Shown here: positions 23,724 to 31,302 of the stretch, piece by piece
Layout: every line of letters begins with the position of its first letter
Numbering within the stretch: position 1 is the first letter of the stretch
From: FEN-1219 sp964457725
GTDB lineage: Bacteria; Pseudomonadota; Gammaproteobacteria; Steroidobacterales; Rariloculaceae
Assembly (NCBI GenBank): GCA_964457725.1
Contig: CAYWGQ010000002.1
Span: 1 to 64,000, forward strand
DNA length: 64,000 nucleotides
Reading direction: 5' to 3'
Position numbers and translations under genes: made by a program
The notes under the pieces: generated by a model
What the model was told of the DNA's origin: nothing
The model's database searches: none
What the model saw: the letters and a program-made list of their open reading frames with translations, nothing else

Positions 23724-24761
23724 ATGCGAGCACCGTTCTTCTGGCTCCTTCTTGCGACTGCGCCGGGCGCGCTGGCGCACCACAGCTTCGCCCCGCACTT
23801 CGACAGCGGGCGCTCGGTCGCGCTCGAAGGCACCGTCGTGCGCTTCGACGCGCGGAACCCGCACTCGTATCTGCATCTCGAGGTCGAGGCCGGCGGCGAG
23901 CGGCAGAGATGGGTTTGCGAATCCCACGGCATCACGATGCTCGAGCGCAACGGCGTCACCCGCGAAGTGCTCGCGCCCGGCGCGGTGCTGCGGATCGAGG
24001 GTGCGGCGGCGAGGCGCGATCCGCGAGGGTGCTTTTTCAGGATCGTCGAGCTGCCGGACGGCACGCGGCTCTCGGTCGACGGGCCGACCACCGCGGGTGC
24101 AGCGGCCCCGTCGCGGCAGCCGGCCGCGGCGGCATCGGCCGGCCGCGACGCGCTCTTCGGCACGTGGCTCGTCCGACCTCGGGCGGGCGCCGGCGGCGGC
24201 CGACCGGATCCGATGTCGAACTACTTCACCGCGGCCGGCGCCGCGGCATCGGCAGCCTACGACCCGTTCACCGACGATCCCGTGCTGCGTTGCGACACGA
24301 TCGGGGTCCGCCGGGTATGGGGTGCGGTCGGCACGCCGCTCGAGATCGTGCGCGCGAGCGGCGACCGAATCGTGATCCGCTACGAATGGATGGACGCGGA
24401 ACGCGTGATCCACCTCGGGCTCGACGCGCCGCCCGCGGAGCTCGACGCGGATTCGCTCGGCTTCTCGATCGGGCGGTTCGAGGACGACGCCCTTTTGATC
24501 GAGACGGTCTACGCGCGCGAGGGGATCATCAGCCAGTACGTCGAGCTCGAGGACGGTCGGCAGATCGGCCTGTTGCACTCGCCTGCGATGCGGACGAGAG
24601 AGCGGCTCTTCGTCGATCCCGACACCGGTTTCCTGAGCGTCGCAATCGACATCGACGATCCTCTCTACTACACGCGGCCGTTCCCGACGACGACGATCAC
24701 CTACGCGCGCACGGATCTCGAGGTGCAGCCGTTCGGCTGCATCCCGGAAGTCGGCGACTGA
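23724..24761 (+). CDS. exported two-domain DUF6152-GRW fusion protein
   Basis: A 345-residue protein with a signal peptide (FFWLLLATAPGALA) and mature HHSFAPHFDSGRSVALEG. Residues 18-115 are a DUF6152 domain (LEGTVVRFDARNPHSYLHLEV, then GITMLERNGVTREVLAPG). A Pro/Ala-rich linker (about 118-140) joins it to a C-terminal GRW-type domain (about 185-343): Cys in VLRCDTIGV, DRIVIRYEWMDAERVIHLGL, LGFSIGRFEDDALLIETVY, IDIDDPLYYTRPFP and the final Cys (FGCIPE). The C-terminal domain is more divergent than in the stand-alone proteins (GRF instead of GRW) but in the same order. Fusion of domains that are separate, adjacent genes at 2537-3960 implies that they work together. Function unknown. Confidence 0.8.
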   Translation: MRAPFFWLLLATAPGALAHHSFAPHFDSGRSVALEGTVVRFDARNPHSYLHLEVEAGGERQRWVCESHGITMLERNGVTREVLAPGAVLRIEGAAARRDPRGCFFRIVELPDGTRLSVDGPTTAGAAAPSRQPAAAASAGRDALFGTWLVRPRAGAGGGRPDPMSNYFTAAGAAASAAYDPFTDDPVLRCDTIGVRRVWGAVGTPLEIVRASGDRIVIRYEWMDAERVIHLGLDAPPAELDADSLGFSIGRFEDDALLIETVYAREGIISQYVELEDGRQIGLLHSPAMRTRERLFVDPDTGFLSVAIDIDDPLYYTRPFPTTTITYARTDLEVQPFGCIPEVGD

Positions 24762-24765
24762 CGGG

Positions 24766-25338
24766 CTACTCGTTCGCCATGTTCCGCGGCGGCATGTCCT
24801 GCGGCCGGTCGGTCCACGCGACTTCGGGCCAGACGTGCACGCGGGACTTGAAGCGCCAGCCGTTCGGGGTCTTCTCGAACGTGTCCTCGTAACCGCCTTC
24901 CCAATGGACGATGTCACCGCGGTCGTTCGTGTCGTTCGTGATCACGAGGAGCGTCGAGATCGCGTGCGCGCCGGTCGCGGTCGGCGTGATCACGGGGTTG
25001 ATGTTGATGTGATAGGTCGGTTTGCCGCTGCGCGGGCGGCAGCCGTCGGGGCCGCCGCCGGCGGCCCGGGCAAGCTCCTCGCGGCCGCGGAACCAGATCT
25101 TCTCGCCGCCGCCCCACTCCGAAGACACCCCGAACGTGCCGTCCGGCGTGAACAGGTCCGCGTAGTCGTAGCCGCCGTTCGTGCAATTGTCGAGGAGATG
25201 GGTATAGCGGTCGAGCAGCTGACGAATGTCGAGGTGATCCTGCGCGTCGAGCCGCATCGGGCTCTGCCCGGAAGAGCTTCCGGCCGCGATCAGTCCGAGG
25301 AACGCGAGCGGCACGAGCCGCGATACGGTGCTTTGCAT
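24766..25338 (-). CDS. exported SnoaL/NTF2-like protein
   Basis: A 190-residue protein; the start at 25338 gives a signal peptide (SRLVPLAFLGLIAAGSSSGQ). The mature part is an NTF2-like alpha+beta barrel of SnoaL type: LDAQDHLDIRQLLDRYTHLL, YDYADLFTPDGTFG, WFRGREELARAAGG, and later strands HININPVITPTATGA, STLLVITND and WRFKSRVHVWPEV. Such domains serve as isomerases, dehydratases or dioxygenase small subunits. The His-Asp pair typical of steroid isomerase-like members cannot be placed with confidence. It converges on the DUF6152-GRW fusion gene with a four-base gap, and is divergent from the methyltransferase at 25478. Confidence 0.82.
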   Translation of the reverse strand: MQSTVSRLVPLAFLGLIAAGSSSGQSPMRLDAQDHLDIRQLLDRYTHLLDNCTNGGYDYADLFTPDGTFGVSSEWGGGEKIWFRGREELARAAGGGPDGCRPRSGKPTYHININPVITPTATGAHAISTLLVITNDTNDRGDIVHWEGGYEDTFEKTPNGWRFKSRVHVWPEVAWTDRPQDMPPRNMANE

Positions 25339-25477
25339 GGGTGTCCTCGCTCTGGGTGGTGCGCCGGTATTGTGGCGCCCGAGCGGAGGCGCGTGCCAGA
25401 GCCCGGCCGCCCCGCGGGCGCCGAGGTACGAATTTTGCAGCGCTCGCGATCCGCGCCTGCGCAAAGGATATCGAGAG

Positions 25478-26260
25478 ATGCGTCTCGACGACGTGGTCCG
25501 AAAGTACGATGCAGCCGCCAAGCACTACGATCGGTTCATGGACCTCGTGTTCGGCGCGCTGCTCGACCTCGAGCGGCATCGCGCGCGAGTGGTTGAGCTT
25601 CTCGGCGAGCTCGACGGCCGAACCGTGCTCGACGTCGGCTGCGGCACCGGCCGCAACTTCCCGCTGCTCGTCGAGCGCGTCGGCGAGCACGGGCGCGTGA
25701 TCGGCCTCGATTGCTCGAACGGCATGCTCGGCGAGGCGCGCCGGCTCGTCGAGCGGCGCGGCTGGCGAAACGTCGAGCTCGTGCTGGACGACGCCGTCTC
25801 GCTCGGCCGGATCCGCGAGCCGGTCGACGCGGTGCTCTCGGTTTGGTGCTACGGCACGGTCTACGATCTGGATGCCGCGCTCGACCGCGCGATCGACGTG
25901 CTCCGCCCCAACGGGACGATCTCGATCATGACGTTCGGACGCGCCGGACCGGAACGCGGAGCGCTTCGCTGGCTCTACCCGTTCTATCGTCTTGCAGTCC
26001 GCTCGCTCGGAATGGATCCGGGCGGCGACTTCGACAACGCGGCGCTCGAGGCGAAGTGGCAGCGCGGGCGCCGCGTGCTGCGCTCGCGCCTCGGCGGGCT
26101 CCACGAGGAGCGCTACCTGAACGGCGCCGGGCTGATCATCTCGGGCCGCAAGCCGCTCGAGCGCGCCGGCGTCGTTTGGACCGCGGCGCCGGCACGGTCG
26201 GCCGCGGTGCTCGACGACGGTCCCGACGGGTCTTTCGAGGAGGGTGCCGCGGTCCCTTGA
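25478..26260 (+). CDS. class I SAM-dependent methyltransferase
   Basis: A 260-residue methyltransferase. Residues 10-30 (YDAAAKHYDRFMDLVFG) match the UbiE/phospholipid N-methyltransferase type of N-terminus; motif I is LDVGCGTGRNFPLL (about 50-63), the acidic motif is VIGLDCSNGML, and LSVWCYGTVYD and LRPNGTISIMTFG follow. The C-terminal 60 residues are variable. The start at 25478 is the only sensible ATG. The neighbouring gene is a phosphatidylcholine-synthase-like enzyme, so a role in phospholipid head-group methylation is plausible but unproven. Confidence 0.87.
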   Translation: MRLDDVVRKYDAAAKHYDRFMDLVFGALLDLERHRARVVELLGELDGRTVLDVGCGTGRNFPLLVERVGEHGRVIGLDCSNGMLGEARRLVERRGWRNVELVLDDAVSLGRIREPVDAVLSVWCYGTVYDLDAALDRAIDVLRPNGTISIMTFGRAGPERGALRWLYPFYRLAVRSLGMDPGGDFDNAALEAKWQRGRRVLRSRLGGLHEERYLNGAGLIISGRKPLERAGVVWTAAPARSAAVLDDGPDGSFEEGAAVP

Positions 26261-26297
26261 GCGGGCGCCGCGATCGACGCTCGCGCGGACGCCGCCG

Positions 26298-27035
26298 ATG
26301 AGCGGCTCGGCGCGTGCGCTCGCGTATGCGGTTCACGCGTTGACGGCGAGCGGCGTCGTCGTCGCGCTCGCCGCGATGCTCGAAGTCGCGAGCGAGACGC
26401 CCGATCCGCGGCGGGTGCTCGCGTGGCTCGGGCTCGCGATCGCGATCGATGCGATCGACGGGCCGCTCGCGCGAGCCGCGGTGATCGAGCGGAACGCGCC
26501 GGCAATCGACGGGCGGACGATCGACGACATCGTCGATTACTTGACCTACACGTTCATTCCGCTCGCGCTCGTGCTCAGGATGGGATGGACCGCCGGACCG
26601 GCGTGGCTCGCCGCGAGCGCCGTCGGCCTCGCGATGGTGACGAGCCTTTTCGGGTTCGCGCACCGCGCGGCGAAGGACGAGCAGGCGGGCTTCTTCCGCG
26701 GCTTCCCGTCGTACTGGAACCTCGCCGCGTACTACTTCGGCTTGTGGGCATCGCTGTACGACACCGCCGGCCGCGTGGCCGTGACCGTCGCGCTGCTCGT
26801 CCTCGCCGTGTCGACCGTGCTGCCGGTGCGCTTCGTTTATCCGAACCGCGCGCGGCCGCCGTGGCGGCGGCCGATCCTGCTCGGCGCCGTCGGCTGGGGG
26901 GTGCTGCTCGCGGTCTCGCTGCCGTGGTATCCGCGGCCGGGCGAGACGGGCGGCATCGCGCCGGCGGCGATGTGGCTCTCGCTCTCCTACCCGCTCTTTT
27001 ATTGCGCGGTCAGTGTTCGGCTCGATCGCGGCTGA
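26298..27035 (+). CDS. CDP-alcohol phosphatidyltransferase, phosphatidylcholine-synthase-like
   Basis: About 245 residues from the ATG at 26298 (an in-frame ATG at 26244 overlaps the upstream gene). The CDP-alcohol phosphotransferase signature is complete: DG-x2-AR-x8-G-x3-D-x3-D is seen in IDGPLARAAVIERNAPAIDG and RTIDDIVDY. Six to eight membrane helices and the length match bacterial phosphatidylcholine synthase (Pcs), which condenses CDP-diacylglycerol with choline; GFFRGFPSYWNLAAYYFG is typical of that subgroup. Located just after a methyltransferase that may be functionally related. Specificity for choline is inferred from family resemblance. Confidence 0.85.
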   Translation: MSGSARALAYAVHALTASGVVVALAAMLEVASETPDPRRVLAWLGLAIAIDAIDGPLARAAVIERNAPAIDGRTIDDIVDYLTYTFIPLALVLRMGWTAGPAWLAASAVGLAMVTSLFGFAHRAAKDEQAGFFRGFPSYWNLAAYYFGLWASLYDTAGRVAVTVALLVLAVSTVLPVRFVYPNRARPPWRRPILLGAVGWGVLLAVSLPWYPRPGETGGIAPAAMWLSLSYPLFYCAVSVRLDRG

Positions 27036-27037
27036 GC

Positions 27038-27358
27038 TCAGCGGCCCCGGGGCAAGAGCTCGATCCGTCGCAGCTCGCCTTCGACGAACTCGAGCTCAGC
27101 CGGGAAACGTCCATAGCCGCGCCGGTACAGCAGGCGCTCGGTCGCCGAGAAGCCGCTCCAGTACGTGAAGCCGCGCGGATTACGGGCTCGCGCCGGGACC
27201 TCCGCATGCCACTGGAAGTCCGGCGGCCCGCAGAGCGACAGGACGAGCGAGAGGCTCATGCCGGGATCGATGATGCGACCGCCGCAGCGGAACGGTCCGT
27301 CGGCGGCGGCAGGCGAGGCGAGCAATGCGGCGAGCACCACAGCGAGCCTTCCGTTCAT
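27038..27358 (-). CDS. exported DUF2845-like protein
   Basis: A 106-residue protein with GGAGG before the start at 27358 and a signal peptide (LAVVLAALLASPAAA). The mature part starts DGPFRCGGRIIDPGMS, a hallmark of DUF2845, with a second Cys in VLSLCGPPD; the two cysteines may form a disulfide. The rest (TERLLYRRGYGRFPAELEFV, GELRRIEL) is a small beta-sheet typical of the family. Function unknown, periplasmic. It converges on the Pcs-like gene. Confidence 0.8.
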   Translation of the reverse strand: MNGRLAVVLAALLASPAAADGPFRCGGRIIDPGMSLSLVLSLCGPPDFQWHAEVPARARNPRGFTYWSGFSATERLLYRRGYGRFPAELEFVEGELRRIELLPRGR

Positions 27359-27470
27359 CGAGCCCTCCTCGCGGACGGCACCAGGCGTACGAAGGCCGTC
27401 CGCAGGTGACGGGCGTGCACGGCGCGTGCCAGCGCGCACCGGCGTGTCCTGGCGGCCGGCGGGTAATGCG

Positions 27471-27487
27471 TTGGCGGAAACCGCCAA
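27471..27487. promoter_or_regulatory. palindrome upstream of a sigma-54 promoter
   Basis: TTGGCGG and CCGCCAA are perfect 7-bp arms around AAA. The centre lies about 117 bp upstream of the start point expected for the sigma-54 promoter at 27570-27585 and about 120 bp upstream of the divergent DUF2845 start. It is positioned like an enhancer-binding site, but its sequence differs from the palindrome at 697-717. Confidence 0.4.
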
Positions 27488-27569
27488 TCTTTGGCGCGAC
27501 TGCGCGAACGCAGGCGGACGCGCGACGGGGATGAACGAACAACGCTTTGATTTTGCTGTCTATACGGTT

Positions 27570-27585
27570 TGGCACGGTCCTCGCA
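27570..27585 (+). promoter_or_regulatory. sigma-54 promoter of the two small membrane-protein genes
   Basis: TGGCACGGTCCTCGCA: GG at 27571-27572 and GC at 27583-27584, ten bases apart, matching the RpoN consensus except C for T in the -12 element. A start point near 27596 would leave about 36 bases to the ATG at 27632, with CGGGAG as ribosome-binding site. Confidence 0.7.
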
Positions 27586-27631
27586 ATCGGCGCGCGGTCC
27601 TTGCAATTCCTCGTCGCCGGGAGCCACCGCC

Positions 27632-27928
27632 ATGAAGATTCTGACCGCTTTGCTGCTCGTCGCCGCCGTCGCGTTCGGCCTGATGCTGCTCGCGCCCGTC
27701 GTCGGCCTGCTGCTCGCGATCGCCGTGCCGTTCGCCGCGCTCGTGATCTGGTTCCTGCCGATCCTGATCATCCTCTGCTCGGACAGAACGTCAGGCGGCG
27801 AGAAGCTCGCCTGGATCATCGCGATCGTGTTCTTCTCGTGGTTCGCGTGGATCTTCTACGCGCTGCTAGCGCCGCTGAAGGCGCGGGACGAGCGGCGCTA
27901 CGCGGACTATCGGCCGTACCGGTACTGA
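27632..27928 (+). CDS. small inner-membrane protein, phospholipase D N-terminal-like
   Basis: A 98-residue membrane protein with about three hydrophobic segments (ILTALLLVAAVAFGLMLLA, LLLAIAVPFAALVIWFLPIL and LAWIIAIVFFSWFAWIFYAL). The pattern ...GEKLAWIIAIVFFSWFAWI followed by a short basic/aromatic tail (RYADYRPYRY) recalls the PLDc_N-type short domain that anchors cardiolipin synthase-like proteins, here without the catalytic part. The start follows CGGGAG. It is under a sigma-54 promoter and 13 bp upstream of the next gene. It borders the exopolysaccharide locus. Function unknown. Confidence 0.75.
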   Translation: MKILTALLLVAAVAFGLMLLAPVVGLLLAIAVPFAALVIWFLPILIILCSDRTSGGEKLAWIIAIVFFSWFAWIFYALLAPLKARDERRYADYRPYRY

Positions 27929-27941
27929 CGGCTCGGCGACG

Positions 27942-28277
27942 ATGAACGGCCTGCTCGCCAAGATCCTCGCGTTGACGCTGGTCGCGGCCTGCGTCGTGCT
28001 CGGCGCGGTCGGCCTGTTGTTGCCGATCGTCCCGGGGCTGCTGTTCCTCGCGGTCGGCGCGGTCATCGCGGCGCGGCAATTCCCTTCGCTCGACGCCCGG
28101 CTGCGGACTCATCCGACGCTCGGCACGCATCTGCGCGTCGCGGATCGGCTGCGTTACGTGGGGTTCGGCGAGAAGGTTCGCGTCGCCGGCTGGCTCTGCG
28201 CGCGGATGCTGCTCGATGGGTTCGTGCTCGCCCGGGCGGCGGCGCTGCGGATCGCGAGAATGTTCCGCCGCCGCTAG
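27942..28277 (+). CDS. DUF454/YbaN-like membrane protein
   Basis: A 111-residue protein with two N-terminal transmembrane helices (LAKILALTLVAACVVLGAVG and LLPIVPGLLFLAVGAVIAA) followed by RQFPSLDARLRTHPTLGTHL, a pattern like DUF454/YbaN proteins. It lies 13 bp downstream of the previous small membrane-protein gene and shares its sigma-54 promoter. Convergent with the flippase gene. Function unknown; a role at the membrane in polysaccharide export is suggested only by context. Confidence 0.72.
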   Translation: MNGLLAKILALTLVAACVVLGAVGLLLPIVPGLLFLAVGAVIAARQFPSLDARLRTHPTLGTHLRVADRLRYVGFGEKVRVAGWLCARMLLDGFVLARAAALRIARMFRRR

Positions 28278-28309
28278 CCTACCGGCAGGATCGTTACAGA
28301 TTTTGGAAA

Positions 28310-28327
28310 CCTGCCAAAGGCGGCAGG
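28310..28327. terminator. weak hairpin between convergent genes
   Basis: CCTGCC-AAAGGC-GGCAGG forms a 6-bp G/C-rich stem with a six-base loop in the 65-bp gap between the convergent genes ending at 28277 and 28343. There is no U-run on either strand, so intrinsic termination is doubtful. Confidence 0.3.
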
Positions 28328-28342
28328 CTCTTCGCGGGCTCG

Positions 28343-29902
28343 TCAGGCCGCGGCGGGCACCTTGCCGCCGTTGCCGAGCAGCCCGACCCGGTGCAGGAGA
28401 GGCAGCGCCTTCGCTGGCGCGAGCGCTGCGAGCAACTCGCGATCCGCGGCGGAAATCGCCGCGGAGCGCACGTGGAGCGTCCCCGCCGCGGCGAACACGA
28501 CGAGGCCTACCGCGAGGTCGGCTGCGGGCGGCAGCCCGAGGTAGGTCTGGAGAACGACGGCGACCGCGACGGCGCCGCTCCAGACGAGCATGCCGAGCGC
28601 GAGCGCCGATCCCGCGTTCGTCCAGCGGGCGAGGCCGCGCACGCGATACCAGATGAAGCCGTTCTTCAGCAGCTGCGCAGTACCGGCGGCCAGCGCCGCG
28701 CCGTAGACTCCGAGGAGCGGCACGAGCGCGGTCATCGCAAGCAGGTTGTACACACCGAACACCTTGCTCAGCAGCAAGGTCCCCGCACGTTCCTGATAGT
28801 GTGCAACCACCGTCGCCGGCTCGCCGGCCGTATTCAGCAGGGCGAATGCCATGATGATCGGCAAGAGCCACGAGTCCTCGATGAACTTGCCGCCGAACAC
28901 CGCTTCGACGATCTCGGCGTGATAGGCGACCGTGAACGCGAACGTCGGCCATTGAACGAGCAGGCTCATGTTCAGGAGGAAGGTGAAGTACTGCGGCACG
29001 CGCCGGTCGGCCTCGCTGCGCGGGACGGAGAAGAAGACCGGTCGGATCACGTCGGCAAACAGTCTTACCGGGAGCGCGTTCGCGACCATCACCTTCAAGC
29101 GGTAGTAGAAGTTGTAGATGCCGACGGCGGCCGTGCTCGCGAACGCGGCGAGAAAGAAGCTTTCCATCGTCCCCTGAATCAGGATCACTCCGGCATCGTT
29201 GAAGTTGTTCAGCAAGCCGTAGCGCAGCATCCGCCGCCGCTCCGGCGCGGCGGGGATGTGCCGCCAAGGCGCGGCCGACGGACAATGGTGCCGATAGGCG
29301 AGACGCATCCACACGTAGGCCGCGGCGTAGGCGAGCGTGTCGGCCGCGAGGGCGGCTTCGAGCGTCAGCGCGTCGTACGCGCCCAGCGCCCCATAGGCCG
29401 CGAGCTTCACGAGGGCGAGCAGTGCGGCCGACGCGACGGCGTGCCGATGGAGCATGTGCGAGGCGAGCGCGGTCCGGAGGATCGAGCCCTGAAAGTGCAG
29501 CACGATCAGCAGGCCGAAGCCCGCGAACGTCCCGCGGTACGGCTCGAGCTGGAAGAGGGGAGCGACGTGCTCCCAGACGGCGAGCACGAGCGCGAGCACC
29601 GCAAGGTTCGAGAGAAGCCGCGCCACGGCGATGAACCTGAAGAGCCACGCCGCGGCCGCCCGATCGCCGCGCGCGAGATACTCCGGCTGATAGCGTGCGA
29701 GCACTTGCTCCAGGCCGAACGACGCGAGCGTGCCGATCACGGGGACGAACGCGTAGAGCAGCGTGTAGACGCCGAAGTCCGACGCGGACATCCCGCGGAC
29801 CAGCACGACGTAGCCGAGGATCGTCAGCGTCTGCGACACGATGCGGAACGCGATCGTGTCGAGCAGGGAGCGGCGCGCGCTCAGGCGGCTGTAGAGGGTC
29901 AC
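28343..29902 (-). CDS. oligosaccharide flippase (Wzx/MATE-like)
   Basis: A 519-residue polytopic membrane protein with about 12-14 helices, of the polysaccharide-transport (MOP/MATE) superfamily. The start is the GTG at 29902, 14 bp after the stop of the upstream glycosyltransferase gene. The N-terminus IAFRIVSQTLTILGYVVLVR with SASDFGVYTLLYAFV is typical of lipid-linked oligosaccharide flippases. It should move the lipid-linked repeat unit across the inner membrane for polymerisation by the Wzy-like protein at 42670-44022. It is co-transcribed with the upstream gene from the sigma-54 promoter at 31040-31055. Confidence 0.88.
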   Translation of the reverse strand: MTLYSRLSARRSLLDTIAFRIVSQTLTILGYVVLVRGMSASDFGVYTLLYAFVPVIGTLASFGLEQVLARYQPEYLARGDRAAAAWLFRFIAVARLLSNLAVLALVLAVWEHVAPLFQLEPYRGTFAGFGLLIVLHFQGSILRTALASHMLHRHAVASAALLALVKLAAYGALGAYDALTLEAALAADTLAYAAAYVWMRLAYRHHCPSAAPWRHIPAAPERRRMLRYGLLNNFNDAGVILIQGTMESFFLAAFASTAAVGIYNFYYRLKVMVANALPVRLFADVIRPVFFSVPRSEADRRVPQYFTFLLNMSLLVQWPTFAFTVAYHAEIVEAVFGGKFIEDSWLLPIIMAFALLNTAGEPATVVAHYQERAGTLLLSKVFGVYNLLAMTALVPLLGVYGAALAAGTAQLLKNGFIWYRVRGLARWTNAGSALALGMLVWSGAVAVAVVLQTYLGLPPAADLAVGLVVFAAAGTLHVRSAAISAADRELLAALAPAKALPLLHRVGLLGNGGKVPAAA

Positions 29903-29916
29903 CGGGGAATCATCCG

Positions 29917-30978
29917 TTATGCGGCGGTCGACTGCTGCCCCTCTCGCCGGTAACGCGCCGGGGACGGTGCTTCCGTGAGGGCGTTCAGCACGAGCTGGTC
30001 CGGTCGCAGCCGCCGAAGGTAGTAGGCGCGGTTGGCCTCCGCCATAGCGCGGCGGTCGGCGGCGGACGTCATCAGCCGCTCGACCGCCTCGACGCATTCA
30101 TCGGCGCTGCGGAACTCCAGGTAGTGCTTCCCCGCCTCGAGGTCCGGCGCGACGTGTCGGAGCGGCTCGCAGACGATCGCGCGGGACGCCGCTACGTACT
30201 CGCCGAGCTTGCCGCCGTTCGAGCCGTGGAGTCCCGTGGTCGTCACGCAGATCGGCGTCGATCGGACGAGCTCGAGAAACCGCCGGCGCTCCGTGATCCG
30301 CGGGTCGTCGACGACGGCCTCGGGAAAGTGCCGCAATGCGTACTCGGAGCGAGCGAAGCCGGCGATGCAGCGCTTGCCGAACGCTCTACGGAGCGCCGTG
30401 ATGCAGGCGGCGCGCTGCTCGTTCAGGCGTACGCGTTCCTCGTTCAGCTCCCGAGAGCTGCGATCGGGGGGCCACGTGCGGCAGAGCAGCAGCACGCGGG
30501 GCTCGCCGCCGGTCGGCGGCGGAGCTTCGAGCCCGGACGCGCCGATCGGTCGCTTGAGCAGGTACTTCGCGGCGCTCCACTTGCCGAGCAGCTTCGCACG
30601 GCGCTCGAGCTCGAACCGGTCGAACGCGTCCGCATACACCTCGTAGTTCAATCCGAGCGGGCGAACCTTCGCGTCGTAGCCGCGTCCGCGCGCGTATCCG
30701 CGTTTGAGATAGACGTCGCAGCGCTCGAGCGCGTCCTGGTCCACCGTGTCGCCGTCGTGCATGTCGAAGTAGAGCGATAGCCCGCGCGTCTCGACCGTGC
30801 AGTGCCAGAGCTTCGCGTGACGGAGGTGCGGCGGACAGGCGGTATCGCTACTCGGGGGAGGCTCGGTGACGACGTGCTGCGTGAGCTCGATCACGCGCTG
30901 CCGATGCAGATCGGCGAGCCCGGCGTAAATCTGTGCGAGGTGACGCTGCTTGCTCCAGCAGACGAGCCTGACTTTCAT
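29917..30978 (-). CDS. glycosyltransferase-like protein of the exopolysaccharide locus
   Basis: A 353-residue protein from the ATG at 30978 (MKVRLVCWSKQRHLAQIYAG). The upstream in-frame start at 31056 overlaps the sigma-54 promoter and is excluded. It is a GT-B-like protein: the N-terminal half has DVYLKRGYARG and LGLNYEVYADAFDR; the C-terminal half has VLLLCRTWPPD, CVTTTGLHGSNGGKLGEYVA (nucleotide-sugar-binding-like loop with the EYVA acid) and YLEFRSADECVEAVERLM. I cannot place it in a defined family. First gene of the pair with the Wzx-like flippase. Confidence 0.72.
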   Translation of the reverse strand: MKVRLVCWSKQRHLAQIYAGLADLHRQRVIELTQHVVTEPPPSSDTACPPHLRHAKLWHCTVETRGLSLYFDMHDGDTVDQDALERCDVYLKRGYARGRGYDAKVRPLGLNYEVYADAFDRFELERRAKLLGKWSAAKYLLKRPIGASGLEAPPPTGGEPRVLLLCRTWPPDRSSRELNEERVRLNEQRAACITALRRAFGKRCIAGFARSEYALRHFPEAVVDDPRITERRRFLELVRSTPICVTTTGLHGSNGGKLGEYVAASRAIVCEPLRHVAPDLEAGKHYLEFRSADECVEAVERLMTSAADRRAMAEANRAYYLRRLRPDQLVLNALTEAPSPARYRREGQQSTAA

Positions 30979-31039
30979 CGCTACCAAGGCCCCACTCCAA
31001 GGTATTGGCCCCGAGGGAGGCCGCGTTCGGCAAGAACTT

Positions 31040-31055
31040 TGCAAGATGCATACCA
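31040..31055 (-). promoter_or_regulatory. sigma-54 promoter of the GT-flippase operon
   Basis: Minus strand TGGTATGCATCTTGCA: GG at 31054-31053 and GC at 31042-31041, ten bases apart, with an exact TTGCA -12 element. The expected start point near 31029 gives a leader of about 51 bases before the ATG at 30978. Confidence 0.7.
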
Positions 31056-31192
31056 CGGGGTGCGCGTTCGCCGCCGTGCGGACGGCGGACGGTTCCCCGA
31101 GTCGGCTCGGGAAGAGAGGACCGGAATGTCTTTCGACCTCGCAGATTCGGCGGTAGTTGGATATTTGCGACGCTTGGACAGCGCTTCGGAGC

Positions 31193-31208
31193 CGGTGCTA
31201 AGTTCGCG
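31193..31208 (+). promoter_or_regulatory. weak -24/-12-like site before the first TIM-barrel-like gene
   Basis: CGGTGCTAAGTTCGCG has GG and GC ten bases apart and the TCGC variant also present at 27570-27585, but otherwise matches poorly. It is the best plus-strand candidate in the 324-bp gap 30979-31302, which otherwise holds only the minus-strand sigma-54 promoter at 31040-31055 and shows no gene. Confidence 0.25.
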
Positions 31209-31302
31209 CTGCCTGTTCCATGGGGATGAACGGGACCGCGCAGTATTGGGCCTGCGCGGCCGTTCGGGTGAACGGGTGACCCAACGGAAGGAGATCTATT
31301 AG

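Noticed and set aside
27557..27562. Additional TGTCTA as a fifth ECF-motif copy
   Set aside because: No GAGGAT-like box at 12-13 bases upstream; the adjacent sigma-54 promoter explains the region better. The TGTCTA at 49401-49406 was rejected for the same reason.
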